Source: an uncultured Collinsella sp. (GTDB lineage: Bacteria > Actinomycetota > Coriobacteriia > Coriobacteriales > Coriobacteriaceae). Taken from it: a DNA stretch of 30,713 bases. The translations under genes were made by a program, and so were the position numbers. Shown piece by piece: positions 23,581-30,713 of this stretch (position 1 is its first letter; each line of letters begins with the position of its first letter). The stretch lies in NCBI GenBank assembly GCA_900542235.1, contig UQNB01000021.1, forward strand, positions 1-30,713, read 5' to 3'. The notes under the pieces were generated by a model that made no database searches, was not told the DNA's origin, and was given only the letters and a program-made list of their open reading frames with translations.

Positions 23581-23829
23581 ATGCATGATGTTGGAATGAA
23601 CATGAGCCAGCTTGCCATGAGCGTCAAGCAGGTCGACGACACGATCGAGCTCGCCCACGAGTGGAGCCATCAACTGCTACATGCGACCGAGAACTTTGAT
23701 ATGGAGCGCATTGGCGCCAAGCTCGAGGCCGCCATGGCCGCGCTGCACGAGGCCCACGACGCGCTCGAGGGCTACGAGGAAGCCATCGAGGCCGACCACA
23801 ACTCCGTCGGCTCCGTGAAGCTGGTGTAA
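23581..23829 (+). CDS. Small unknown helical protein upstream of NikR
   Basis: An 82-residue acidic, helical protein, not recognised. It has scattered histidines (HEWSHQLLHA, LHEAHDALEGYEEAIEADH) and no signal peptide or transmembrane helix. AAAAGGAG seven bases before the ATG is a strong ribosome site. The nikR GTG begins one base after its stop, so the two are co-translated. A metal-related role is possible only by association. Confidence 0.75.
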   Translation: MHDVGMNMSQLAMSVKQVDDTIELAHEWSHQLLHATENFDMERIGAKLEAAMAALHEAHDALEGYEEAIEADHNSVGSVKLV

Positions 23830-23830
23830 G

Positions 23831-24343
23831 GTGGCCGAACACGAGCACGGCTGCGGGTACGAGCACGAGCATCCGCACGGGGCGGACGGTGCCGCGGGCT
23901 GCCACTGTAGTGGCTCCGGCTCCGAGCTGGTCCGTTTTTCGGTTACCGCACCCGACGACCTGCTGCGCCGTTTTGACGAGCAGATCGCACGCCGCGGCGA
24001 CGTGGCCAACCGATCCGAGGCCGTGCGCGACCTGATTCGCGCCTCGATCGCCAAAGAGCAGATGCGCACGCCCGATGAACACGTTATCGGGTCGCTCACT
24101 ATGATCTACGACCATCACACCGGCGATCTGACGCGCCGCCTGGACGAGGTGCAGCACGACTACACCAACGAGATCGTATCGACCATGCACGTGCATCTGG
24201 ATCACCACAACTGCCTGGAGATTCTGGCGCTCAAGGGTCGCGGCGAGCGCGTCTACGAACTAGCCGACCGCCTGCTGGGCCTGCGCGGCGTTAAGCACGG
24301 CGAGCTCACGTGCGCCGCCACCAGGCAGAGCCTAGGGCTGTAG
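23831..24343 (+). CDS. nikR: Nickel-responsive regulator NikR with His/Cys-rich N-terminal tail
   Basis: A 170-residue NikR. The ribbon-helix-helix domain (about 32-75, ELVRFSVTAPDDLLRRFDEQ, NRSEAVRDLIR) is followed by the nickel-binding ACT-like domain with DHHTGDLTRRLDEVQHDY and the ligand segment STMHVHLDHHNCLEILALKG. The first 26 residues carry six His and three Cys (HEHGCGYEHEHPH, CHC), a tail absent from the E. coli protein. The GTG start is one base after the upstream stop, and no alternative start lies between it and the ribbon. It lies directly upstream of the hyp genes for NiFe-hydrogenase maturation, which fits nickel-dependent control. Confidence 0.93.
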   Translation: MAEHEHGCGYEHEHPHGADGAAGCHCSGSGSELVRFSVTAPDDLLRRFDEQIARRGDVANRSEAVRDLIRASIAKEQMRTPDEHVIGSLTMIYDHHTGDLTRRLDEVQHDYTNEIVSTMHVHLDHHNCLEILALKGRGERVYELADRLLGLRGVKHGELTCAATRQSLGL

Positions 24344-24366
24344 CGGGATTTCCCGCAGCGCACCTG

Positions 24367-24436
24367 CCAAAAAGGGACAGGTTTGTTTTGGCAGGTTTAG
24401 CGTTTTACCTACCAAAATAAACCTGTCCCTTTTTGG
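24367..24436. repeat. 70-bp long hairpin between nikR and hypF
   Basis: An 18-bp perfect stem (24367-24384 with 24419-24436) containing AGGGACAGG is extended, after one G-T wobble, by TTTTGG/CCAAAA and then AGGT/ACCT, around a 10-base loop. The right arm has TTTTT, so it can act as a terminator, and the GGGAC core links it to the REP-like palindromes elsewhere in the window. It ends 23 bases before the hypF start. Confidence 0.85.
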
Positions 24437-24459
24437 TCGGTTTTGATGAGGAGTGTCGC

Positions 24460-27141
24460 ATGCGGCATGTGCATATTCATGTGACGGGCATTGTGCAGGG
24501 CGTTGGCATGCGACCATTTGTGTATCGCGAGGCCATGGCGCATGGCATTTGCGGATGGGTGCTCAACGCGGGCGACGGCGTGCATATCGAGGCGCACGCT
24601 CCGGCCGATGCGCTCGATGCTTTTGCTGCCGCGCTTTCTGAGCATGCGCCTTCGGCAGCCCGCGTAGAGCATGTCGAGGTTCTGGACCTGGCAGCCAACG
24701 GTTGGGATACTGCCAATGAACAGGGTTTTCGCATCGTAGCATCGCAGGATCAAACCGCGCACACGACGCTCGTCTCGCCCGACATCGCTACCTGCGACGA
24801 TTGCCTGCGTGAGTTGTTCGATCCCGCCGACCGACGCTATCACTACCCCTTTATCAACTGCACCAACTGCGGCCCACGCTTTACCATCATCCAATCGCTG
24901 CCGTATGACCGAGCGGCCACGTCGATGGATTGTTTTCCCATGTGCCCCAAGTGCGCCGCGGAGTATGCCGACCCACTCGACCGGCGTTTTCACGCGCAGC
25001 CCGATGCCTGCTTTGATTGCGGGCCGCATATTACGTGGCGCGAGGCGGGCGTGGGCAATGAGCCGGGCGAAGCCGCCGCGTCGCTGGCCGTCGGCACCAC
25101 GCGCGAGACCAGCGACGCCATTATCGATCGCTGTGTTGAGCTGCTGGCCAACGGCGGTATCGTCGCTATCAAGGGTCTGGGCGGATTTCACTTGGCATGC
25201 GACGCCTCCAACGAGCAGGCGGTAGTCGAGCTTCGCCGCCGCAAACGCCGCAGCAACAAACCACTTGCCGTCATGGTACGCGACCTTGCCGACGCTGAAC
25301 GCCTGTGCCATGTCAACGACGTTGAGCGCGACTTGCTGGCCGGCGGCATTCGCCCCATTGTGCTGCTGCGCCGACGTGCCGTTTGCGAGGGCGGCGGCTC
25401 CCCCGGCGCCCTCGCGCTCGCGCCGTCCGTCGCGCACGACCTTCCCGAGCTCGGTGTTATGCTCCCCTACACCCCGCTTCAACATCTGTTGCTTGCCGCG
25501 GCAGAAGCCTGCGGTATGCACGCGCTCGTCATGACCAGCGGAAACCTGAGCGAAGAACCCATAGAGACCGACGACGATCTTGCCTGGGAACACCTCGTTG
25601 CCGCCGGCATCGCCGACGCGTTGCTCGGTAACGACCGCGCGATCCTCTCGCGCTACGACGACTCCGTGGTACGCGTGGTCGACGGCATCGTTATGCCCGT
25701 TCGCCGCGCTCGCGGATATGCACCCCAGCCGCTGCCGTTGCCGGCGCTCGACGGCGCTCCGTCCTGCGTGCTCGCTTGCGGGCCACAACAAAAGGCCACG
25801 ATTGCGCTCACGCGTGAAGGGACGAACGGCGAGGCAACCTGTTTTGTGTCGCAGCATATCGGCGATGTTGAAAACGGCGGGACCTTCGATGCCTGGAACG
25901 CCGCGCGCACGCGCTTGGAAAACCTCTTTGACCTGGCGCCTGCCGCCTTGGCATGCGACATGCATCCCAGCTATCTGTCGAGCCAGTGGGCGCGCGAACA
26001 GGCGCGAAAATGCAATCTGCCGCTCGTCGAGGTGCAGCACCATCATGCGCACATCGCGAGCGTAATGGCCGAGGCCATCGCCGCGGGCCAGCTTACAACC
26101 GACGCGCGCGTCCTTGGCATCGCCTTTGACGGCACCGGCGCCGGCACCGATGGGACCATTTGGGGCGGCGAGTTTCTTGTTGCCAGCCTTGGCGGCTTTG
26201 AGCGCGCCGCGCATTTGCGCACCTGGGCGCTCCCCGGTGGGGCGGCCTCCGTGCGCGACGCCCGCCGCAACGCCTTTGCCCTGCTCAGTGAGCTCGGCCT
26301 GCTCGAGCACCCAGGTACCGCTCGGCTTTTGAACAGCCTTGACGAGCAAACGCGCAGCATAACGGCAACGATGATCGAGCGCGGCATCAATAGCCCGCGT
26401 ACCAGCAGCATGGGGCGTCTCTTTGATGCCGCGGCAGCGATTCTGGGCATCTGCGGCAAGGCAACCTACGAGGGCGAACCCGCCATAGAACTCGAAGCCG
26501 CCGCCTGGCGCGCGCTTGCCGGCGAAATCAGCCGTTTCGCCGGCAAGCAGGTGGGCGGATCTGCATCCGTCTCAACGTCGCTGGACAGTTTGTTCAGATA
26601 CGTATTAACTACTAACCCCCTATCTGGCATTTTTGCCTCAGATTTGGCCAAAATAGGCTCTCCGGACACCCTATTTACAGCAAGCGTGCCCGGCACAGGC
26701 CCCAAATCGACCCATTTGGAGTCCCCACAGACGACTTTTGCCACCCAGAGCCGCTCTAAAAAATACGTATCTGAACTAACTGTCCAGGCTGCCTCGGACA
26801 GCCCTTTCGTTCTGGACCCCAAGCCACTTTTTGAGGCACTTTTGAGCAGAATCGAGACCGGAGAATCCGCCGACCGGCTCGCGCTCGACTTCCATATCAC
26901 CATCGCGCGCTCTTCGGCACGAATCGCACGCGAAATCTGTGCGCGCGAAGGCATCGATACCGTCGCGCTCTCGGGCGGTGTGTTCATGAACCGGCTTTTG
27001 CTTCAGCTCTTTACCCACGAACTCAAAGACGCCGGTCTTGCCGTCTTGGTCCCCCACGCCGTACCCGTCAACGACGGCTGCATCGCCTACGGTCAGGCAG
27101 CGGTCGCGCGCGCTCGCCTCGCACAGATTGCGTCGCAGTAG
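24460..27141 (+). CDS. hypF: Carbamoyltransferase HypF, with an in-frame 69-residue insertion
   Basis: An 893-residue HypF that turns carbamoyl phosphate into a thiocarbamate on HypE for the hydrogenase CN ligands. Domains: acylphosphatase (1-90, VTGIVQGVGMRPFVYREA), zinc-finger pair (CDDCLRELF, CTNCGPRF, CPKCAAEY, CFDCGP), YrdC-like (about 225-410, with KGLGGFHLACDA and SNKPLAVMVR) and Kae1-like (about 430-893, with QHHHAHIASVMAE, FDGTGAGTDGTIWGGEF and SGGVFMNRLLL). Typical HypF has about 750-770 residues. Part of the excess is residues 708-776, encoded by the inverted-repeat element at 26581-26787. The ATG follows GAGGAG. An upstream TTG start is rejected. Confidence 0.95.
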   Translation: MRHVHIHVTGIVQGVGMRPFVYREAMAHGICGWVLNAGDGVHIEAHAPADALDAFAAALSEHAPSAARVEHVEVLDLAANGWDTANEQGFRIVASQDQTAHTTLVSPDIATCDDCLRELFDPADRRYHYPFINCTNCGPRFTIIQSLPYDRAATSMDCFPMCPKCAAEYADPLDRRFHAQPDACFDCGPHITWREAGVGNEPGEAAASLAVGTTRETSDAIIDRCVELLANGGIVAIKGLGGFHLACDASNEQAVVELRRRKRRSNKPLAVMVRDLADAERLCHVNDVERDLLAGGIRPIVLLRRRAVCEGGGSPGALALAPSVAHDLPELGVMLPYTPLQHLLLAAAEACGMHALVMTSGNLSEEPIETDDDLAWEHLVAAGIADALLGNDRAILSRYDDSVVRVVDGIVMPVRRARGYAPQPLPLPALDGAPSCVLACGPQQKATIALTREGTNGEATCFVSQHIGDVENGGTFDAWNAARTRLENLFDLAPAALACDMHPSYLSSQWAREQARKCNLPLVEVQHHHAHIASVMAEAIAAGQLTTDARVLGIAFDGTGAGTDGTIWGGEFLVASLGGFERAAHLRTWALPGGAASVRDARRNAFALLSELGLLEHPGTARLLNSLDEQTRSITATMIERGINSPRTSSMGRLFDAAAAILGICGKATYEGEPAIELEAAAWRALAGEISRFAGKQVGGSASVSTSLDSLFRYVLTTNPLSGIFASDLAKIGSPDTLFTASVPGTGPKSTHLESPQTTFATQSRSKKYVSELTVQAASDSPFVLDPKPLFEALLSRIETGESADRLALDFHITIARSSARIAREICAREGIDTVALSGGVFMNRLLLQLFTHELKDAGLAVLVPHAVPVNDGCIAYGQAAVARARLAQIASQ
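26581..26787. mobile_element. 207-bp inverted-repeat (MITE-like) element inserted in frame in hypF
   Basis: The left end 26581-26606 and right end 26762-26787 are inverted repeats of 26 bp with 25 matches, starting CTGGACAGTT. The element is 207 bp, exactly 69 codons, begins on a codon boundary and has no stop in the hypF frame. It is more A/T-rich than hypF and uses codons rare around it (CTA, ATA, TTA, AGA). It encodes no transposase, so it is a miniature element if mobile. I see no clear target duplication. Confidence 0.75.
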
Positions 27142-27275
27142 CTCGCCCTCGCACGCCGCCGCGCCCAGTCGTCTCACAGGCGTAACGCGTTTGCCCGCGA
27201 ACCCCGCGAGCGCTACCATCAACTGACGGATTATTGAGCGCCCGTCCAGCGCAAAGCGTATAAAAGGGGAGCAAT

Positions 27276-27536
27276 ATGTGCCTTGCCGTTCCCGGTAAAG
27301 TAGTCAAACGCGACGACGACCTCGAGGCCACCGTCGACATGATGGGCATCGAGCGCCCCGTGTCGCTGCGACTCGTGCCGACGGCGCAGGTTGGCGACTA
27401 CATTCTCATACACGCCGGCTTTGGCATCCAGATCGTCGACGAGCAGGAAGCGCAGGAAACGCTCGAGCTTGTTAATGCCATGTCCGAGCTGGTCGAAGAA
27501 GACCAACTGGCCAGTAACCCGGCCGAGGCGTACTAG
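27276..27536 (+). CDS. hypC: Hydrogenase maturation chaperone HypC
   Basis: An 86-residue HypC starting MCLAVPGKVV, with the essential Cys2 that binds the iron of the Fe(CN)2CO unit and holds it with HypD. The OB-like core (VDMMGIERPVSLRLV, VGDYILIHAGFGIQIVDEQEA) and an acidic helical tail are typical. AAGGGGAG precedes the ATG. The 134 bases from hypF hold no gene. The hypD start overlaps its stop by one base. Confidence 0.96.
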   Translation: MCLAVPGKVVKRDDDLEATVDMMGIERPVSLRLVPTAQVGDYILIHAGFGIQIVDEQEAQETLELVNAMSELVEEDQLASNPAEAY

Positions 27537-28648
27537 TGGTGGCCGGACAGCCGGTTCGCTCCGGTATCGACTTTTCGGCATTTCGCGACCCCAAGCTGGC
27601 TCGCGAGCTCATCGATCGTATTCATGAGTTTGTCGGCAACCGCAGCATCAACCTTATGGAAGTCTGCGGTACGCACACCGTGAGCATCGGTCGCTATGGC
27701 TTTCGCTCCATTATGCCGGCGGGACTCAAGCTGCTGAGCGGCCCGGGTTGCCCCGTCTGCGTTACCGCCAACCGCGACATCGACCATGCAATCGCGCTCG
27801 CCAACATAAACGGCGCCATCATCACCACCTTTGGCGACATGATGCGCGTGCCCGGATCGTCCACCTCGCTCGCCGCGCAAAAGGCGGCAGGGCGCGACAT
27901 CCGCATCGTCTACTCTCCGCTCGACGCACTCGACATTGCCGAGCAAAATCCCGAACGCCCGGTCATCTTTATGGGCGTCGGCTTTGAGACCACAACGCCC
28001 ACCATCGCCGCCGCCATTTTGGAGGCCGATGCACGTGGACTCCAGAACTTCTCGGTCTATTGCGCCCACAAGACCACGCCGCCGGCGCTGCGCGCCATCG
28101 CCAACGATCCCGAGACCACTATCGACGGCTTTATCCTTCCGGGACACGTCGCCACCATCACGGGCTTGGCGCCCTTTAGCTTTTTGGTCGACGAGTTCAA
28201 TACCCCGGGCGCGGTCACGGGATTTGAACCGGTCGATATCCTGCAGGGCATCTGCATGCTGGTCCAGATGGTTGTCGAGGGCAGCTCCGCGATCGACAAC
28301 GCCTACCGTCGCGGCGTCAATGCCGACGGCAATCCCGTGGCGCGCCAGCTGGTCGAGCAGGTGTTTGAGCCGTGCGACACCACGTGGCGCGGGCTGGGGC
28401 CGATTGCCAACTCGGGCCTTTCCATCCGCCCCGAGTTCTCGCGCTTTGATGCCCGCACCCGCTTTAACGTGCCCGTCGAGGAGACGGTCGAGCCGCGTGG
28501 GTGCCGCTGCGGCGACGTGCTGCGCGGGGCCATTACGCCGAGCAGCTGCCCGCTCTTTGGCCGCACCTGCACGCCCGAGCACCCCGTCGGCCCGTGCATG
28601 GTGAGCTCCGAGGGCAGCTGCGCGGCGTACTACCGCTACCGCGACTAG
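27536..28648 (+). CDS. hypD: Hydrogenase maturation factor HypD ([4Fe-4S])
   Basis: A 370-residue HypD, the scaffold on which the Fe(CN)2CO unit is built with HypC and HypE. Motifs are MEVCGTHTVSIGRYG, LLSGPGCPVCVT, MGVGFETTTPT, YCAHKTTPPALRA, ILPGHVATITG and a C-terminal cysteine-rich region (GCRCGDVLRG, SCPLFGRTCTPEHPVGPCMV, GSCAAYYRY) with the cluster ligands. The GTG at 27536 overlaps the hypC stop (TAGTG). A second GTG follows immediately and could be the start. GAGG lies about 8 bases upstream. Confidence 0.96.
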   Translation: MVAGQPVRSGIDFSAFRDPKLARELIDRIHEFVGNRSINLMEVCGTHTVSIGRYGFRSIMPAGLKLLSGPGCPVCVTANRDIDHAIALANINGAIITTFGDMMRVPGSSTSLAAQKAAGRDIRIVYSPLDALDIAEQNPERPVIFMGVGFETTTPTIAAAILEADARGLQNFSVYCAHKTTPPALRAIANDPETTIDGFILPGHVATITGLAPFSFLVDEFNTPGAVTGFEPVDILQGICMLVQMVVEGSSAIDNAYRRGVNADGNPVARQLVEQVFEPCDTTWRGLGPIANSGLSIRPEFSRFDARTRFNVPVEETVEPRGCRCGDVLRGAITPSSCPLFGRTCTPEHPVGPCMVSSEGSCAAYYRYRD

Positions 28649-28696
28649 TCCGGACGCACCCGCACACCGGCACCACCCACGATTGGAGTTTTGGAT

Positions 28697-29731
28697 ATGT
28701 CCCATAGCATCACCGATAGCACCGTCCTGTTGGGCCACGGCTCTGGCGGTCAGATGATGAAGCGCATCATCGATGAGGTCTTTCTGGATGCCTTTGGGTC
28801 GCCCGAGCTGCTCGAAGGCAACGACACCGGCGTGGCCGCGCTGCCCGCGAGCGGGCGCATCGCCATGTCGACCGACAGCTTTGTAGTCTCGCCGCAGTTC
28901 TTCCCCGGTGGCAATATCGGCCGCCTCGCCGTGTGCGGAACCGTCAACGACGTCGCGACCTCGGGCGCCAACGTGCGCTACCTATCGTGTGGCTTTATCC
29001 TCGAAGAGGGCTATCCCATGGATAAGCTCCGCCAGATTGTGCAGACGATGGCCGAAACGGCGCGTGAGGCGGGCGTGTCCATAATCACGGGCGACACCAA
29101 GGTGGTCGAGCGCGGCGGGGCCGACGGCGTCTATATCAATACCGCCGGCGTGGGCGAGGTTCCCACGGGCATGGCGCTCAGCGGCGCCAACTGCCAGCCC
29201 GGCGACGTCATCCTGGTGTCGGGCACACTGGGCGACCACGGCATCGCCATCATGAGCCAACGCGAGGGCCTGGCGTTTTCGAGCACGATCGAAAGCGACG
29301 CCGCGCCGCTCAACCACCTGATTGCCGACGTTTTGGCCGCAGCGCCCGGCACGCGTTGCTTTCGCGACCCCACGCGTGGTGGTCTGGCGTCCACACTCAA
29401 CGAGTTTGCCCAGGCCAGCGGTGTTGCCATGGAGGTCGACGAAGATGCCGTGCCCGTGCGTCCCGACGTGCAGGCCGCCTGCGAAATGCTCGGCTACGAT
29501 GTGCTGCAGGTGGCAAACGAGGGCAAGATGGTCGCCGTCGTGCCGGCCGAGCAAGCCGATGCCGCGCTGAGCGCCATGCGCGCCGCGCGCTACGGCGAGA
29601 ATGCCGCCATCATCGGTCGCGTGCTGCCACTTGCCGAGGGTGCCCGTCCCGCCGTGCGCGTGCGCACCGGCTGGGGCTCGACCCGCATCCTCGACATGCT
29701 CGTGGGAGAGCAGCTGCCGAGAATTTGCTAG
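28697..29731 (+). CDS. hypE: Hydrogenase maturation protein HypE (carbamoyl dehydratase)
   Basis: A 344-residue HypE of the PurM-like ATP-binding fold. It dehydrates the S-carbamoyl group put on its C-terminal cysteine by HypF into a thiocyanate. It has LLGHGSGGQMMKRII, TDSFVVSPQFFPGGNIG, CGTVNDVATSGA, TGDTKVVERG and RDPTRGGLAST, and ends PRIC, the modified cysteine. The ATG at 28697 follows GGAG by 8 bases. A TTG two codons earlier is rejected. It lies 48 bases after hypD. No hypA, hypB or hydrogenase structural gene is in the window. Confidence 0.96.
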   Translation: MSHSITDSTVLLGHGSGGQMMKRIIDEVFLDAFGSPELLEGNDTGVAALPASGRIAMSTDSFVVSPQFFPGGNIGRLAVCGTVNDVATSGANVRYLSCGFILEEGYPMDKLRQIVQTMAETAREAGVSIITGDTKVVERGGADGVYINTAGVGEVPTGMALSGANCQPGDVILVSGTLGDHGIAIMSQREGLAFSSTIESDAAPLNHLIADVLAAAPGTRCFRDPTRGGLASTLNEFAQASGVAMEVDEDAVPVRPDVQAACEMLGYDVLQVANEGKMVAVVPAEQADAALSAMRAARYGENAAIIGRVLPLAEGARPAVRVRTGWGSTRILDMLVGEQLPRIC

Positions 29732-29855
29732 GACGGAATTGCGCGGCTGGCGCGATGTGACGCGATGCCGTTGAAGATGTTCAGATTCCAAGCTCACCCA
29801 ACGCGGAAGCCCAGTATTATGAGGTGCGTTTTTAAAGCCAATGACGGGAGCTTTC

Positions 29856-30524
29856 ATGGCAGCAGCTTTTTCCCATGTGATCTTTGATCTGGACGGCACC
29901 ATCCTCAACACGCTCGAGGACCTGGCGGCCGCCGGCAACCATACCCGCGAGACGCACCGCTGGCCCACGTTTGCCGTCGACGAGTACCGCTACAAGGTGG
30001 GAAACGGCATGCTCAAGCTGGTTGAGCGCTTTATGCCCGCCGAGTACACAGGCGACGGCCGTATGTTTGAGCAGACGCTTGCCGAGTTTAGGGCTTACTA
30101 CGGCGAGCACAAGGAGGGCCACACCGCCCCCTATGCCGGCACAATCGAGATGCTCGACCGCCTGCGCGCCGCGGGTGTGCAGCTTGCCGTGCTCACCAAC
30201 AAGGACCACGTCTCGGCGGCTCCGCTTATCGAGAAGTATTTTGGTTCCGAGCGCTTTGCGCTGGTACAGGGCCGTGTTGATGCGTTTCCGCCCAAGCCCG
30301 AAGCACCCGTCACACTGCATGTGATGGAGGAGCTGGGCGCCGATCCGGCAACCACGCTCTATGTGGGCGATTCCAATGTCGATATCCTGACCGGCCACAA
30401 CGCCGGCCTTAAGAGTGCGGGCGTCAGCTGGGGCTTCCGAGGCCGCGCAGAGCTCGAAGCAGCCGGTGCCGACTACGTGGTTGACACGCAGGAAGAGCTC
30501 GCGGCGCTGATCCTGGGCGAGTAA
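29856..30524 (+). CDS. HAD-family phosphatase, phosphoglycolate phosphatase-like
   Basis: A 222-residue HAD hydrolase with all four motifs: I FDLDGTILNT (nucleophile and acid Asp), II LAVLTNKD, III with a Lys in FPPKPEAP, and IV YVGDSNVDI. The cap helices between motifs I and II (NHTRETHRWP, VGNGMLKLVERF) match the Gph/PGP subgroup. The substrate cannot be fixed from sequence. The ATG at 29856 is chosen because GGGAG lies 5 bases before it. An ATG at 29841 would add five residues. It is transcribed in the hyp direction after a 124-base gap and probably has its own promoter (TATTAT at 29815-29820 is a possible -10). Confidence 0.88.
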   Translation: MAAAFSHVIFDLDGTILNTLEDLAAAGNHTRETHRWPTFAVDEYRYKVGNGMLKLVERFMPAEYTGDGRMFEQTLAEFRAYYGEHKEGHTAPYAGTIEMLDRLRAAGVQLAVLTNKDHVSAAPLIEKYFGSERFALVQGRVDAFPPKPEAPVTLHVMEELGADPATTLYVGDSNVDILTGHNAGLKSAGVSWGFRGRAELEAAGADYVVDTQEELAALILGE

Positions 30525-30570
30525 CGCCAGCGCTGCCCAACCCAGCCGCCGCAATGCCGTTGCGCGGAAA

Positions 30571-30603
30571 GTAGTCGTTGGGGACGTTCTTAAACGACTG
30601 GTC
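30571..30603. repeat. 33-bp REP-like hairpin (right copy, inverted relative to 80-112)
   Basis: It matches the reverse complement of 80-112 at 30 of 33 positions. One A-T stem pair in the left copy is a G-C pair here (positions 7 and 25 of the unit), a compensatory change, and a third change gives a G-T wobble. The conserved loop contains GGGGACGTTCTT. Confidence 0.8.
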
Positions 30604-30609
30604 AAACAA

Positions 30610-30713
30610 TGGCAACGTCGCAGGTAGAGGACGGACAGCGAAAACGCCCCTAAGCGAGCAAGGTGACGTGAAATGAAAGGGCGCTGACCTTCTGGTCGCG
30701 CCCTTGAAATTGA
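30610..30713 (+). repeat. Conserved module with GACC-TTCT-GGTC hairpin (right copy)
   Basis: The module starts with the shared segment at 30611-30641 and ends in a hairpin: outer arms AAGGGCGC (30677-30684) and GCGCCCTT (30698-30705), one unpaired base, then the same GACC-TTCT-GGTC inner loop as the left copy. It follows the REP hairpin by only 7 bases and runs to the window edge, so its end is not seen. Confidence 0.7.

Noticed and set aside
26581..26787. The hypF insertion as an intein
   Set aside because: It is far too short and lacks a Cys/Ser start and His-Asn end. Inverted DNA ends point to an inserted element.

Overview
The window is high-GC bacterial chromosome, most likely a gut coriobacterium (class Coriobacteriia) and plausibly Collinsella. 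This rests on the dnaK-grpE-dnaJ-hspR operon with an HspR-type repressor, the nadABC-niaR operon, a NikR-hyp hydrogenase-maturation locus and overall base composition. It is an inference from gene families and order, not a database match.

Layout. 1-302: repeats and hairpins. 303-4603 (minus): heat-shock operon dnaK, grpE, type II dnaJ, hspR. 4604-5260: a 657-base divergent intergenic region holding the dnaK leader and three 46-bp imperfect palindromes at an exact 62-bp period. 5261-5446 (plus): 2[4Fe-4S] ferredoxin with a strong terminator. 5591-9458 (minus): nadA, nadB, nadC and their repressor niaR, with a 19+19 bp perfect palindrome over the nadA promoter. 9750-11749 (plus): LytTR response regulator and HPK10-like sensor kinase. 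11824-12399 (minus): a protein resembling a degenerate family-4 uracil-DNA glycosylase. 12536-12856 (plus): thioredoxin.

13035-21592 (minus) is the most unusual part: a visibly more A/T-rich, tightly packed eight-gene cluster. In transcription order it encodes a lid-less Hsp70, a J-like/TPR membrane protein without the HPD triad, a minimal GrpE, a soluble FtsK/SpoIIIE-type ATPase with a second degenerate ATPase-like domain, a tail-anchored coiled-coil protein, a small helical protein of ESAT-6 size, a membrane-anchored Amidase_2 peptidoglycan amidase, and a zinc-ribbon/YARHG membrane protein. A divergent XRE-type regulator lies at its promoter. I read it as a dedicated Hsp70 chaperone set serving an envelope-spanning FtsK-driven machine, possibly a type VII-like exporter. 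The function is unproven. It is followed by an AAA/DUF4143 ATPase (22220-23494) behind three near-palindromic direct repeats.

23581-29731 (plus): a small unknown gene, NikR with a His/Cys-rich N-terminal tail, then hypF, hypC, hypD and hypE for the NiFe-hydrogenase Fe(CN)2CO cofactor. hypF carries an apparent 207-bp inverted-repeat element inserted exactly in frame, adding 69 residues. 29856-30524 (plus) is a HAD phosphatase. The right end repeats the composite REP-plus-hairpin module seen at the left end, with a compensatory base-pair change.
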